The notes beneath the pieces are model-generated. The model saw only the letters and a list, made by a program, of their open reading frames with translations. It did no database searches and was not told the DNA's origin. A stretch of 64,000 nucleotides of DNA, taken from Corinectria fuckeliana. Lineage: Eukaryota; Ascomycota; Sordariomycetes; Hypocreales; Nectriaceae. Numbering within the stretch: the first letter of the stretch is position 1; each line of letters begins with the position of its first letter. Shown one piece after another: positions 28,246 through 38,389 of the stretch. The stretch lies in NCBI GenBank assembly GCA_019137255.1, contig WPDH01000216.1, positions 62,001 to 126,000 on the forward strand, read 5' to 3'. The position numbers and the translations under genes are program-made.

Positions 28246-30155
28246 AGTACACACAATTCTTTTGGGTCTTGAGCCTTGAAACATGGCATTTTGTGGCACA
28301 GGCATGTCGGTTGTGCTTCGCTTCGGGAGTCATCCATCGCATCGCCAACGCAGACTCCCCACTGGCTGGCCCTGTCGCGCGTCCCCCTTGTCGTCCACGT
28401 TGCGCGTCTGTTCGCGTCGTTGCACACGGGTTCCATTGGACGGGAGGTTCATCTGCAGCTAGCGAACGCATCGCGGGAGGGGACGAGCAGGGGGGGGGGA
28501 GGTTGCCGGGGTGCGGGAAGCGCTATCGATAAACAGCCGTGGATGGGAGAGGAAATGTACGTGGGAGGTACATGCAACTTCTGCAGGCGGTCGAGTTATC
28601 ATCAACAAAGTCGCCGAGTTGGATGGCTGGAGAGTCGGATGGTTGGACGGCGATATGCAAATATGGGCCGCCGATCCAGGGCATTCGTTGTGCCAATGCA
28701 TTCTTTTCCAATGCATTTCTCTTACTGGTGGGCGAGGATGAGGGTATGGGGGATCTGAGGTGCAGTACAGTGCAGCGCAGTGCATGGCATCGCATCAAAA
28801 GGCGAGACACCTTCACGGGAAAGAGTGTGCAGGAATGGCCCGCGGCCGGCCTCCCGACTGGCCGTCGTTCCTCGAGGGCCCACGAGACTCGACGGGATGT
28901 ACCGCCCAAGTACATACATACTACTAGTTATGGGTAGTAGTAGCGTCTCGAGCCCCCCAAGGTGCAGGGCGTTGCTGCTAGAGGTGTGGCGTTGTAGGTG
29001 TGTCGGTCGTGGCATGCGCGCCGTGGACCAATCGGAGGGCGACAGCGGCGCGCGGTCGAGTCACAACGCGCTCCGACTCCCCCGCGACGTCAACGTTCAA
29101 CGTCGACCGAGCATCACCGCCACGAGGATGAATCCACGGACCACGGATCACGGATCACGGACCACGGAGGCTCCACGATGGACCTAAACTACAGTACAGC
29201 GTCCCACGGCATGGGCCTTCTCCACCACAACCACACCCATCCACTCCGTTCGTCCCCCGGTCTAGACGTCTAGACGTCCAAACGTCGATCAGAACACCGA
29301 ACACCCTTCCTGGCTGCCGCTGGCCTTGGACCTCGCCGCGGTCTGTTCTCCACCCAGTGCCGGCCCTCTGCAGCTTCCTGCAGCTCTCGCGGCAGCCCTG
29401 CGTCCGCCGTGAGTCACCGCCAGCCAGTCGATGGCTGCCCTAGGTCAGCTTCTCGCGATGGGCCCCATGCGCCTTGGCTCGGCACTAGGTAAGGTTGGTG
29501 TCAAGCATGGTGGAGGAGAGGGCCCAGTGGTCGAGGAGGAGTCCTGCTTTTTCCTTTTTTCCCCGTCACTCTCAGTCCCTCTGGGGGTTGCACACGAAAG
29601 GGGAGGAGGGCAGGCTGATCCGAAAAGCGAGGGGCTGTATGGATTGTATGCTAACGGGGGATATATCTCGCCTCGCCCTGGACCGGGGATGCGCTGCTCT
29701 CTTCTTTTGTCTCTCCTCAACGTTTTGTTTCTATTGTAAACCCTTCCTCCAACTCTCTGACCCTTTTATTGTTCAACCTCAACTACAAGCTCTCCCCAAG
29801 ACCTCCTTTCATCTATCCTGCTCAATTGAAGCTGGGAAGATCCCGAGTCAATCGAGAGACAGACACAGACAGACAAACATACAAACATCATTTTCACTGC
29901 CCTGAGATTTTGGAATCCGAATTGGCCTATAATATTGCCTCGCCTACGAATCTCGTTGACAAGAAACCTGCCCATCTTACCTCATATAAGACCACTCAGA
30001 CTTACAGCCACCCAACACCAACTATACCCCACAAACACCAAGACCAAGTGAACCACAACCGGCTCCATCAGAACCAGCTTCAACACCGCCGACCTGATAG
30101 ACGCAGCAGTACTTTTTCTACCAATTGCTCTCCCTCGCGACATGCTATTACTGCC
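26950..30155. other. Long intergenic region upstream of the F-box-like gene
   Basis: 3.2 kb of gene-free sequence with many short frames lacking homology. It contains a (CA)16 microsatellite at 28212-28243 and a short GGATCACGG-type repeat near 29137-29166. The right 400 bp is C/A- and CT-rich and stays open in the frame of the F-box-like gene from 29769 but has no in-frame ATG until 30156; it is best read as a long 5' leader. Confidence 0.5.
28212..28243 (+). repeat. Dinucleotide microsatellite (AC)16
   Basis: Uninterrupted AC run of 32 bp in intergenic DNA. Confidence 0.9.
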
Positions 30156-32141
30156 ATGGCTTCATCAACGGAACAGCGCTTCGTCGCCCTCTTGAGGAGC
30201 GACTACATCAAAAACACCCTCCTCCCCCTGCTCTCAACCGAGGATATCTGCGCCGTCCGCCAGACCTCGTCCGCCTGCTGCAACCTCGTCACCAAACGCC
30301 TCTTTACCCGCGTCCACATCTCCTTCTCCGCCTCGACCTTCACCCGCCCGGCGCGAGTTGCTGCTCTCGCCCGCATCGGCCACCACGTCGAGCACCTCAG
30401 CTTCCATCTCCCGCACTCAGACGCCACCTTCCTCCCTCCTCTTGTCCACCCTGTCTCCGGCAATGAGATTTCCTTCCTCTACACACCTCATACGAGCATG
30501 GGCTCCGTGCTCTCCCGTCCAAAGTACGCCAACTCGGAGCTCGGCGACATCCTCACTCAGCAGTACCCGCCGCTCTTCCACGCCGCCACCAACGTCCCCA
30601 GTTTCATCAACGCCATGCGCAACGTGCCCAACATCCGCCATCTCACTATCCGCTGTCCTGGACAGGACCCTCGTGAGCGCTACCGCCGCAATATTGTCGA
30701 CTACGCCCTCATCAGCCTGCGCATCTCCCTCGAGCGCGCCCCCCTGACCAAGCTTCATAAGCTGTCCCTCTCTTCCCTTCATCCATCCGCCTTCAACTAT
30801 CTCCGCCACGTCCCTGGATTTGGAAGCGTTCCCTCTGCTGGCCGTCGCTGGAAGCAGATCCGCAAGCTCTCCATCTCTGTCGACGCCTGGGACTTTTACG
30901 GTTCATCCCCAGGCCTAGACCACCTTAAGATCATGGACGACTACATCCGCAACTTTGCCCCCAACCTCGAGAAGTTCGCCTTCAACTGGCTCGGCCGCAA
31001 GGGGCCTTGTCCCGTCTCCCTGGCCGGAGACCCATTGTTTGCACCTCCACGCAACTCCAAGAAACTCTTCCACGAAGTCACCTCCCCCATGTCTCCCCTT
31101 CCTACACGCCCAACCCGCGGGCCCATTCACTTCCCCAAGCTGCGCTACCTCCAGATCCGCAACTCCACCATGAACGCGCCACAGCTGAGCACCCTTATCA
31201 ACTCTCACCGCGAGACCGTCAAGGAGTTTGACTTCGAGAGCGTCTCCCTCGCCAACAATGGCAACTGGGACGACGCCCTCGCGCCCCTGGATACCGACTC
31301 CCTGTGGTCTCGGAGCAGCAGCCCGGCCACGCCCTCCGAGTGCAGTCTCGTCACGAGTCCCAGCTCGGAGTACCTCCCGAGTCCCAGTGCCGCCGTGACT
31401 GCGGCTAGCCGGGAGCTCATGGACTTTGACCTCGGCGGCTTCGTGTTCAGCGATGAAGAGCGCGAGGTCATCGCGAGTCTCTCGGGAGACGATGATGCCA
31501 CTACTACCCCAATGCCCGCCCCGACGGAAAGTGAATTCGGAACGAGCTTTACCACGAAGCTTAGGAAGAAATCTCGTCGTCGCCGGAGAAAGCACCGCGG
31601 CGACGACGAAAATGCTCGTGAAATGCCTTCTCTCTCACATCAACGCTCTGTCTCAGACCATCGCTCTCCCTCAAGCCGCCACAAGCCCTCCCGCCCACAC
31701 CTCCAGCCGTCTCTCGAGGAGGAATTCCTCCGACCCGAGACGCCCGTCCCTAATCCTGCCCCCGTCCTCAACGCCGACCCCCAGCCCATCCTTCTCCAGC
31801 CCACCATCTACGATCCGGCCACCAAACGGACCGCCGTGGCTGAACCCGACGCCGGCATTAGTCCGGTGAGGCGCAACATTGAACAAGAGCAAGCCCACCG
31901 ACTGTTCGCCGAGGACGCCGTCGCTCGCAGCAGCGCTCTGCAGAAGGCCAAAGCCGCAGTGCTCACCAAGCTCAGCCGCGAGTTCTGCAGCAAGAAAACC
32001 CGCCCTATCGAACCCAACGCGTGTCGCTTCCTTGCGGGCAGGGACTTGGGCACCGCGTTCGGGCCGAGCATGGTAATGGAGGATTGTCGGGGGTTGGAGA
32101 CGCGGAGCGTGCTGGTGCCGCTGATGTTCAGCCGGTCCTGA
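30156..32141 (+). CDS. F-box-like domain protein (661 aa)
   Basis: Single exon. The ATG at 30156 is the first in a frame that is open from 29769. The N-terminal 50 residues have an F-box-like pattern (LLPLLSTEDICAVRQTSSAC followed by NLVTKRLFTRVHISF), which would tie the protein to an SCF ubiquitin ligase. The middle carries hydrophobic repeats resembling degenerate leucine-rich repeats (VPNIRHLTIRC, LTKLHKLSLSSLHPSAFNYL, NLEKFAFNWLGRKGPCPVSL). The C-terminal third has a disordered Ser/Pro stretch with a very basic patch (KLRKKSRRRRRKHRG) and a conserved-looking end (NACRFLAGRDLGTAFGPSMV). The target is unknown. Convergent with the DsbA-like gene (263 bp between stops). Confidence 0.78.
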   Translation: MASSTEQRFVALLRSDYIKNTLLPLLSTEDICAVRQTSSACCNLVTKRLFTRVHISFSASTFTRPARVAALARIGHHVEHLSFHLPHSDATFLPPLVHPVSGNEISFLYTPHTSMGSVLSRPKYANSELGDILTQQYPPLFHAATNVPSFINAMRNVPNIRHLTIRCPGQDPRERYRRNIVDYALISLRISLERAPLTKLHKLSLSSLHPSAFNYLRHVPGFGSVPSAGRRWKQIRKLSISVDAWDFYGSSPGLDHLKIMDDYIRNFAPNLEKFAFNWLGRKGPCPVSLAGDPLFAPPRNSKKLFHEVTSPMSPLPTRPTRGPIHFPKLRYLQIRNSTMNAPQLSTLINSHRETVKEFDFESVSLANNGNWDDALAPLDTDSLWSRSSSPATPSECSLVTSPSSEYLPSPSAAVTAASRELMDFDLGGFVFSDEEREVIASLSGDDDATTTPMPAPTESEFGTSFTTKLRKKSRRRRRKHRGDDENAREMPSLSHQRSVSDHRSPSSRHKPSRPHLQPSLEEEFLRPETPVPNPAPVLNADPQPILLQPTIYDPATKRTAVAEPDAGISPVRRNIEQEQAHRLFAEDAVARSSALQKAKAAVLTKLSREFCSKKTRPIEPNACRFLAGRDLGTAFGPSMVMEDCRGLETRSVLVPLMFSRS

Positions 32142-32404
32142 GTGCCATGTAAAGCAAATGTCTACCTAGGTTGGGTTGTATGGAGTTGGATTGGAAAAGG
32201 ATGTGCCGGGAAGGACGGAGTTTATGGCTGCCGATGAGATATGATGCTATGATTCTATGTCGGTTTATTGTTTCTTCATGTACTTATGATCATTCGTTTC
32301 AACGCACCAAGGACGAGTTGTACATTTTCTCGATGTTCTGCACAGCAATTCAATCCTTTCATTTCATTCCAGACGTCCCTCCCGTTCATAAACCGCAATG
32401 TGAT

Positions 32405-33244
32405 TTATGAACTCTCCTTGACGACCGTCTCTAGAGCCTTGACGTAGTCTGAAACTTCCTTCATCCCCGTGAGCGTCAGGTCCCTCCGCCGCCCTTCCAC
32501 CGTCACCACCGGCACCGCATCGACATCCATCCCCACGTTGCGTATTTTCTCCCTTACTTTCCGCACCCCCTTCTCGCGATCCCCCACCAACGCCTTCGCC
32601 TCTTGGTCCGACATGCCGGCCTCGATGCACGCAGCCACGAGCGTGTCGTCCTCAGCCGGGTGCCGCCCCTCTGCAAAGAATAGGCGAAACAAGGCGTCCA
32701 CCAGGCGGTTCGCGACGGCGCCACCGCCGGACTCCTGGACGAGCTGCACGACGCGATGGGCCTGGAACGTGTTGCCCGTGGGGCCGGCGAAGACGAGGGC
32801 CGCGCCGAGGGGTTCGGCGAGCGCCGCCATGTGCGCCTGGTAGATCTGCTGGGCGGCTGCGTTGCCGTTGTGCTTGTGCTCCAGGGCCCATTACGAGCGG
32901 TCCGGGACGGTCGCGGGGAAGTCGGGGGAGAGCTGGTACGGGGCGAAGTGCAACGTGAATGGGACGGAGGCGGATTGGACTTGGGAGAGGGCTTGGTCGA
33001 GCCTGTGTGAGCGAGATTAGTGGGTGTTGACGATGGGTAGAGGGAGGGCCAATGCCTTTTTTTCGCTACGTATGTCCTACAAACCAGAGTTAGTGATGAG
33101 GCCTCATGATGAAAGGTGATACTACGCAGTAAGCCGGAAGGAGTTTATGTGTGAGATGTGCTTCTCCGGAGTTGTTGTGTAGGTGAGGACAACGTACCAA
33201 GGACAGGTCGTATCCAAGGTGAAGGTGACCTGTGATTCATACAT
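32405..33244 (-). pseudogene. DsbA/FrnE-like thioredoxin-fold oxidoreductase, disrupted
   Basis: Reconstructed exons are 33244-33198, 33076-33056 and 33002-32405. Exon 1 starts MYESQVTFTLDTTCPW and exon 2 continues TYVAKKR, together forming the CPWxY active-site region of 2-hydroxychromene-isomerase/FrnE-like DsbA proteins. Exon 3 continues LDQALSQVQSASVPFTLHFA and later WALEHKHNGNAAAQQIYQAH, ending in VPVVTVEGRRRDLTLTGMKE. Two defects are visible: the second intron (33055-33003) needs a GC donor (AAG|GCATTG) although its branch point and AG look normal, and an in-frame TAA lies at 32893-32891 between PDRS and WALEHKH. CAA to TAA would be a single C-to-T change. An intact 141-codon frame remains from an ATG at 32830 and could yield a fragment without the active site. 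Sequencing error is the alternative. Confidence 0.72.
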
Positions 33245-33601
33245 GTTGTAGGTCAAATAATAAGGAAAGTGTTAAGAGAGGTCGGCAGTGTTTGAAGATG
33301 CAGTTCATGACATCAAAAAGCCATCTCCGCCATGTCAGCCTCCCAACATGTGTGAGAGCTAGTCGAGACGAGCTATATCGACGTCACGCCTCACAAGCTT
33401 GAAGCGGGGGAGCGAATCAGTGGCCCGTCCCACCTCCGGCCGGCCGGCGCGGAGCCATTCGCATTGCGGAACAGGCTGGATGAAGCCCGGAGACGCAAAG
33501 CACATTGCGCGGAAACTCGCCAAAGGAATCTTGCGGTCGTGATGATTGTGGGTATCTTAAAAAAAAAACCGTTGTATTTCTTTTCCTGCCTGCCAAGATA
33601 T
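33245..33601. other. Intergenic region NOP13 / DsbA-like
   Basis: 357 bp between the NOP13 stop and the reconstructed DsbA-like start, both minus strand. Nothing further seen. Confidence 0.5.
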
Positions 33602-34936
33602 CTAGTCAAACGTCATCTTGCTGCCGGTGTGCTTGACCACAGCACCCGTCAACCTCGCAACTCCGATGTCAGTAGCCTCCTTGAGGGGCTTCGTCGTGGC
33701 TCCGCCCGCATTCTCCGCTCCCTCGTCCGGCCTGTAGGCCTTGCGCGCCGGAGGTCGATCCCGCGGGTTCTCGCTGTTCTCGGCGCTGGGGTTCTTCTTG
33801 AAGCGCTTCTTGTACCGCACCTGGTCGTCCTCGGCCAGCTCGATCTTGAGCTCGCGGCCCAGCATCCGGTTGACCCACCACTTGCGCATCTTGAACTGCT
33901 TCTGCTGCGGCTTCTTGTCCTCGTCGTCATCTTCGTCGCTGCTGCTGCCGCCGCCCTCCTTGAAGTCCTGCTCCGTCTCCACCTCCTCCTTGATCTTCAC
34001 AAAGCCCTTGACGGCCCATGCCGCCGCATCGGGCTCCTTGAATTTGACCCAGCCGAAGCCCTTGCACTTGCCCGAGTCCTCGAACGTGGCGACCTTGACC
34101 CACTCGATCTCGCCGCACTTTTCGAAATTTCGCGACAGATCCTCATCTGTAGTCTTGAAGCCCATGTTGCCGACAAAGATCTTGCGACTCGCGTTGGGGT
34201 CCACCGTGTCCTGCCCGCCCTCGGCACCGGGCTCTACTGGCTCGGGCTCCTTCTTCGGACGACCCTCGTAGGACTTGGAGTCCTTGATGAGGAGTTTTCG
34301 GCCGCCGAGGTCGTTCTCCGAGAGAGCAATGGCAGCGATCTTGGGGCCGATGTCTGCGAAATCGACGTAGGCGAAGCCCTTGTTGGTAGGCTTGGCGCTC
34401 TTGTCCCGACCGGGCTCCTTGTTCGTCGGCAGCTTGATGCGGGTGATCATCTCGTCGGATATGACCTCGCCGGAGTTGTCAACGAGCCACTTGCGCAGCT
34501 CGGCGGGGGTGACGAAGAAGGGCAAGTTGCCGACCCAGACGCAGTGCTCGGAGCGGGTGGATTCCTTCTTGTCCTTCTTCTCGCCGGGGGCCGTGTCGTC
34601 GTCGCTGTCCTGCTTGGCGGGGAGTGACTTGCCCTTCTTGAGGGCACGGCGAGCGCGCTTAGAAGGGGGCTCGGGGAGGGAGACGTCTACTTCGATCTCG
34701 TCGATGGCGGCCTTGCGTTTGCCGGAGGGGGTAGGCTCATCGGCGGGCTCTGCGACGGGCTCGACAACGGGCTCGGCCATGGGCTCGTCGGACTGTTCAG
34801 CTTCGGTAGGCTTGTCGGGCTCTTCGACCTTGTCGGCATCTGACCGAGAAGACCTCTTCGCCTTCTTCTCCTTCTTCTCCTTCTTCTCCTTCTTCTCCTT
34901 CCTCTCCTTCTTGTCTTTCTTCTCTTTAGTCGCCAT
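33602..34936 (-). CDS. NOP13: Nucleolar RNA-binding protein Nop13
   Basis: Single exon, 444 residues. The N terminus is a long Lys/Glu stretch (residues 4-27), acidic Pro/Glu repeats (EPVVEPVAEP) and a nuclear-localisation patch (PSKRARRALKKGK). RRM1 spans about 131-218, with RNP2 VWVGNL and RNP1 KGFAYVDF. RRM2 starts at 251, with RNP2 IFVGNM and RNP1 KGFGWVKF. RRM2 is interrupted after KGFVKI by about 40 residues containing the acidic run SSSDEDDDEDKK before the last strand RELKIELAE. Two RRMs flanked by charged tails and the arrangement TRSEHCVWVGNLPFFVT match yeast Nop13/Nop12-type 60S assembly factors. Long open frames on the opposite strand are shadows. Confidence 0.88.
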   Translation of the reverse strand: MATKEKKDKKERKEKKEKKEKKEKKAKRSSRSDADKVEEPDKPTEAEQSDEPMAEPVVEPVAEPADEPTPSGKRKAAIDEIEVDVSLPEPPSKRARRALKKGKSLPAKQDSDDDTAPGEKKDKKESTRSEHCVWVGNLPFFVTPAELRKWLVDNSGEVISDEMITRIKLPTNKEPGRDKSAKPTNKGFAYVDFADIGPKIAAIALSENDLGGRKLLIKDSKSYEGRPKKEPEPVEPGAEGGQDTVDPNASRKIFVGNMGFKTTDEDLSRNFEKCGEIEWVKVATFEDSGKCKGFGWVKFKEPDAAAWAVKGFVKIKEEVETEQDFKEGGGSSSDEDDDEDKKPQQKQFKMRKWWVNRMLGRELKIELAEDDQVRYKKRFKKNPSAENSENPRDRPPARKAYRPDEGAENAGGATTKPLKEATDIGVARLTGAVVKHTGSKMTFD

Positions 34937-37378
34937 TGTAATGTTGCCGAATGATGATGGAATATCGAGTCCACCGAGGATTGACTGGCATCGGTACCAA
35001 TGCGACCAGTTTTTTTTTCTGCCAGCGGCGGTTGCGATAAGCGATAAGAGGCGGGAACCTAGACGGTGTGGGGTTTCCTGGCAACCTCTATGTTGGACGT
35101 CTGGGATGCGGGGCTTCGCACGAAGTCCAACGGCGGCTTCGGATGCTTTCTACAGGGCGAGACTACCCATCTTGAATGAAGGAACTGCTTGAATTTGCAA
35201 CAACCTATGGTTACTATTGTTTTTGCGGTGATTGACTGAATCAACAGCCACTTTGTGTCATGTAATAAGACTGGCACGTATACATCTCGCGCGATGGCAC
35301 CCTTAGTGCACAAGAAATATAGTACATCAGGGGTTACAAGCACTCTCACCGAAGAAAAACGTACTACGTAAGGCTCTAGAGACTAGAGCCGTCTAACGCA
35401 CTGATACCTTTGGAGGAAGAAACCGAAAACGAATAAAAGACGGTTTGGAGTCACCTTAGCGATAAAGGCTCACGCCTTCCGGAGGCTGGTGTGCTTATTA
35501 GCATCGGCGTGGAAATGAGACTCGTAGCCGTGACCGAAAAGATTGGCTCCGCCGCATGTGAGGGGAGAGAGCATATTTGCAAATGTATCGCGGTCAGTAG
35601 TAGATGCTGTGATAGTGACTAGAAAGCAGGCAAACATAAGGCCATGTCTTCATTGATGAGACACGAAGATAAAAAGGTCCCCCTAAATGCGCCGCAAAGC
35701 GAATGACGGTCTGGGCGGCTGAGTGACAGACTTTGGCCGCATTTCAAGGCAAAATCAAAAAGCGACGAAGTCAAAAGGGACCTGGCATGTCTTGAATGCT
35801 AAGTAACCGGAGTTTGAGAAGAGGGGTTGCTAGTCTATTAGTCTGAACCAGAGGGGACGAATGACCAGACCATGGTGCACAGGATTGGCTAGCATCTGAT
35901 GCCCTTCTGAACCGGTACGCTACTTTGGAGAGACATGAACAATAGGGGGAGACAAACAACACGCAACTCTGTTGTAATTAGCCCGGCCACAGTGCGGAGC
36001 AGTAGCCGGTCAACTAATTGTTCGATACTAATGCATCAATTTAAGTGGAAGGGTATTGGAAAAGGTCCCGGTTGCTTGAGCCGGCCGGAGCGGGGAGGAA
36101 ACCAAGAACCAAGGCGCCGCCCGCAGCCGTCGCCGCGGGCGGGCGGGCAAAGGTATACTTAAAGAGCAACACAACTCGCTTCAGGTTTAGACTAAGAGCA
36201 GCGGCCCGGGCAACTCAACTGCACGGGCGGCATAGATAACTTAGGGAATCAGAGAAGAAGCGACAAGCCAAGATCAACGTCAACAGCCAGTCAGCCACCC
36301 GTCACTTACTACCTACATAGTATATAGTATGTAAGCACAGAGCGTGACGAAGTCGGCCGGAGGTTCACGTACTCTGGAGGGGCAAGATGACGCCGCACCG
36401 CCGCAAAGGCGATGGAAGAAGGCAAATGGCAACGACCGAAGCTGAGCTGCTCCACTGCCATGCCACGCAGGCCCACTCAACTCCACAGCCCACCCTCTGT
36501 TAGGTACCCACTGTTGCCACTGATTCCCACTGTTGCCCACTGGCGCCCACTGTAGTGGCAGTGGAACACGGCCCAGCCCAGGTCGTCCGGTGGTTGCACA
36601 CAGCTTGGCCTCAGCGAATCAACCGCCTGTGACTGCAGCGACCACAAGGACCAGTACAGTGGATGGAGGCCTAGCCCCAGAGCGCCCGGGTGCTGGGGCA
36701 TCCATGGATTAATAGACCCATTCCATCCATTCACTTCCACTCTCCATCTCTCACCTCCCTTATGTACTGCCCCATCTTCGTCGGTCACACCCTGAGCCTA
36801 AAACAGAGGCCCAATCCAACCACTCTGACCAACCTAATAAGTATCCCTCACTCCCCCGCTCACTCACCAGCCTTGCCTTGCGTTGCCTTTGCCTCACTTT
36901 GAATGGCTGCTCTGTGCTCTGCGCTGGCTCACTTCGCTGCGGCCTTACGTACACGGTGACCTACGTTACCACACACACTACCGTGGTCCACGCTACCGGA
37001 CGCTACGCTACCCTTAACAACGCAATCTTTTTTTGCCCCGAGCTGTGTTTCGCCGGCCGGGTACATCCATGCCGCCGCCGCCGCCGCCGCTGCTGTTGAC
37101 CGCTTTCTGCTGATGTTCCCGCCCCGACCTCCCTTCTCCTCCTCCACACTTTCACGTTTGCACGTCCGGGGCATATCTTGACGCACTCTGCATCTCGCCG
37201 CCTCGCCGTCGGCACTTGTCTCCTTCATCAACATCTTGCAGGAAACCCCTGAAGCTGCTTTCCTCTATTTTTCCGCCTCCAGTCGTCTCTCGTCCTCTGT
37301 AGGGTCCGTTAAACCCGCATCCACCATCATCGCCCTTCTCGCCCACCTCAGCACTCCGGCGTCTGCCTTCTTTCCACC
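34937..37378. other. Divergent intergenic region NOP13 / STS1
   Basis: 2.4 kb. The right 400 bp is CT-rich and includes a GCC-repeat (37072-37091), likely the STS1 promoter and leader. No coding exon is supported. A cluster of CCCACTGTTGCC-like words is found near 36507-36555. Confidence 0.5.
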
Positions 37379-38389
37379 ATGAACGTTCTGCTTTCGCCAC
37401 AGCCTCCTGTCTTCCCTCATCAACACGAAAACCCTCGTCTCTCTCCCCAGCGGCCCTGTGAGTATCTCTTGGCCCTTTCTTCGACCCCAGTTGCCCATCT
37501 CTCCATGCATCCCACGCAAATCCCACCATCGTTCACCACTAATCCCCCCCCCTCAGTATCCCCCTTCCACAACATGGCCGCCAGCCGCAAGCGAAAAGCC
37601 GACGAGGATGGTGACGAGACCATGTCGCCTCAGAGCTCTCCTGCCATCTCCGCTAGACCTCTCCCCCGACCAGCCAAGAAGATCCGATCCAACGAACTCA
37701 TCGGCCGACCATTGTCCCTGCCACGACTTCTCGAGACCCTCGATACCTCCCAGCTCCGAACTGTCCTCGAGCGGATATGCGAACGCCATCCCGATATTGG
37801 TCATGAAGTTGTGACTGGGGCTCCTCGCCCGACCGTCTCGTCTGCTCTCGTTGTGCTGGAGGACTATCAGGACAAGCTCAAGAATGTCGCTCCCTACGGC
37901 GAGTCGAGCCCCGATTACAACTACTTCCGAGTCAAGGACGCCCTTGTTGCTTTGATCGATGCTCTCTTCGACTTCACACCCCAGTTCCTCCCTCCCAACG
38001 AGACGCAACCTACCAAATCACTCCAGTTCCTCGATGGCGCCACAAAGCTCATCCACAACCTCCCTGACTGGGAGCCCCATGTCTACCGTCACCATAAGGA
38101 AAACGCCTACGAGGAAATCTCAAAGGCGTGGGCTTTGGTTATCAACGAAGCTGGCAAGCGAGGCGGAGGCTTCAACTTGTACTCAGGTGGATGGGACCAG
38201 ACTCTCAATCAACACAATCAACAATCCGGTGGACGCATGGTCAATGCCATAAACGCAATGGGCAGCAGCGTCGGATGGATGGGACCTGCCGGAAATGGAC
38301 CGCCCTCCAACACTTCGGACCCCAACTCTATCTTGAACCAGTTGATATCTGGTACGTATGGGGCTCCGGTCCGAGTTGGGCCTCTTTAG
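37379..38389 (+). CDS. STS1: Tethering factor for nuclear proteasome Sts1/Cut8
   Basis: Sts1 (Cut8 in fission yeast) anchors the 26S proteasome in the nucleus. Two exons, 37379-37457 and 37557-38389, give 303 residues. Exon 1 codes for MNVLLSPQPPVFPHQHENPR, a conserved fungal Sts1 N terminus; exon 2 resumes with SPFHNMAASRKRKADED, where RKRK is the likely nuclear import signal. The Cut8 domain follows (PLSLPRLLETLDTSQLRTVL, then HPDIGHEVV, then LPDWEPHVYRHHKENAYEEI). The end NSILNQLISGTYGAPVRVGP is also conserved. The 99-bp intron has a GTGAGT donor, is a multiple of three and has no stop, so an unspliced mRNA would code for a 33-residue longer protein. Confidence 0.9.
   Translation: MNVLLSPQPPVFPHQHENPRLSPQRPCEYLLALSSTPVAHLSMHPTQIPPSFTTNPPPSVSPFHNMAASRKRKADEDGDETMSPQSSPAISARPLPRPAKKIRSNELIGRPLSLPRLLETLDTSQLRTVLERICERHPDIGHEVVTGAPRPTVSSALVVLEDYQDKLKNVAPYGESSPDYNYFRVKDALVALIDALFDFTPQFLPPNETQPTKSLQFLDGATKLIHNLPDWEPHVYRHHKENAYEEISKAWALVINEAGKRGGGFNLYSGGWDQTLNQHNQQSGGRMVNAINAMGSSVGWMGPAGNGPPSNTSDPNSILNQLISGTYGAPVRVGPL

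Noticed and set aside
29769..30155. N-terminal extension of the F-box-like protein
   Set aside because: The frame is open but without an in-frame ATG before 30156 and has leader-like CA- and CT-rich composition.
33464..34627. 387-codon Leu/Val-rich plus-strand frame
   Set aside because: Antisense to NOP13, whose two RRMs are clear.
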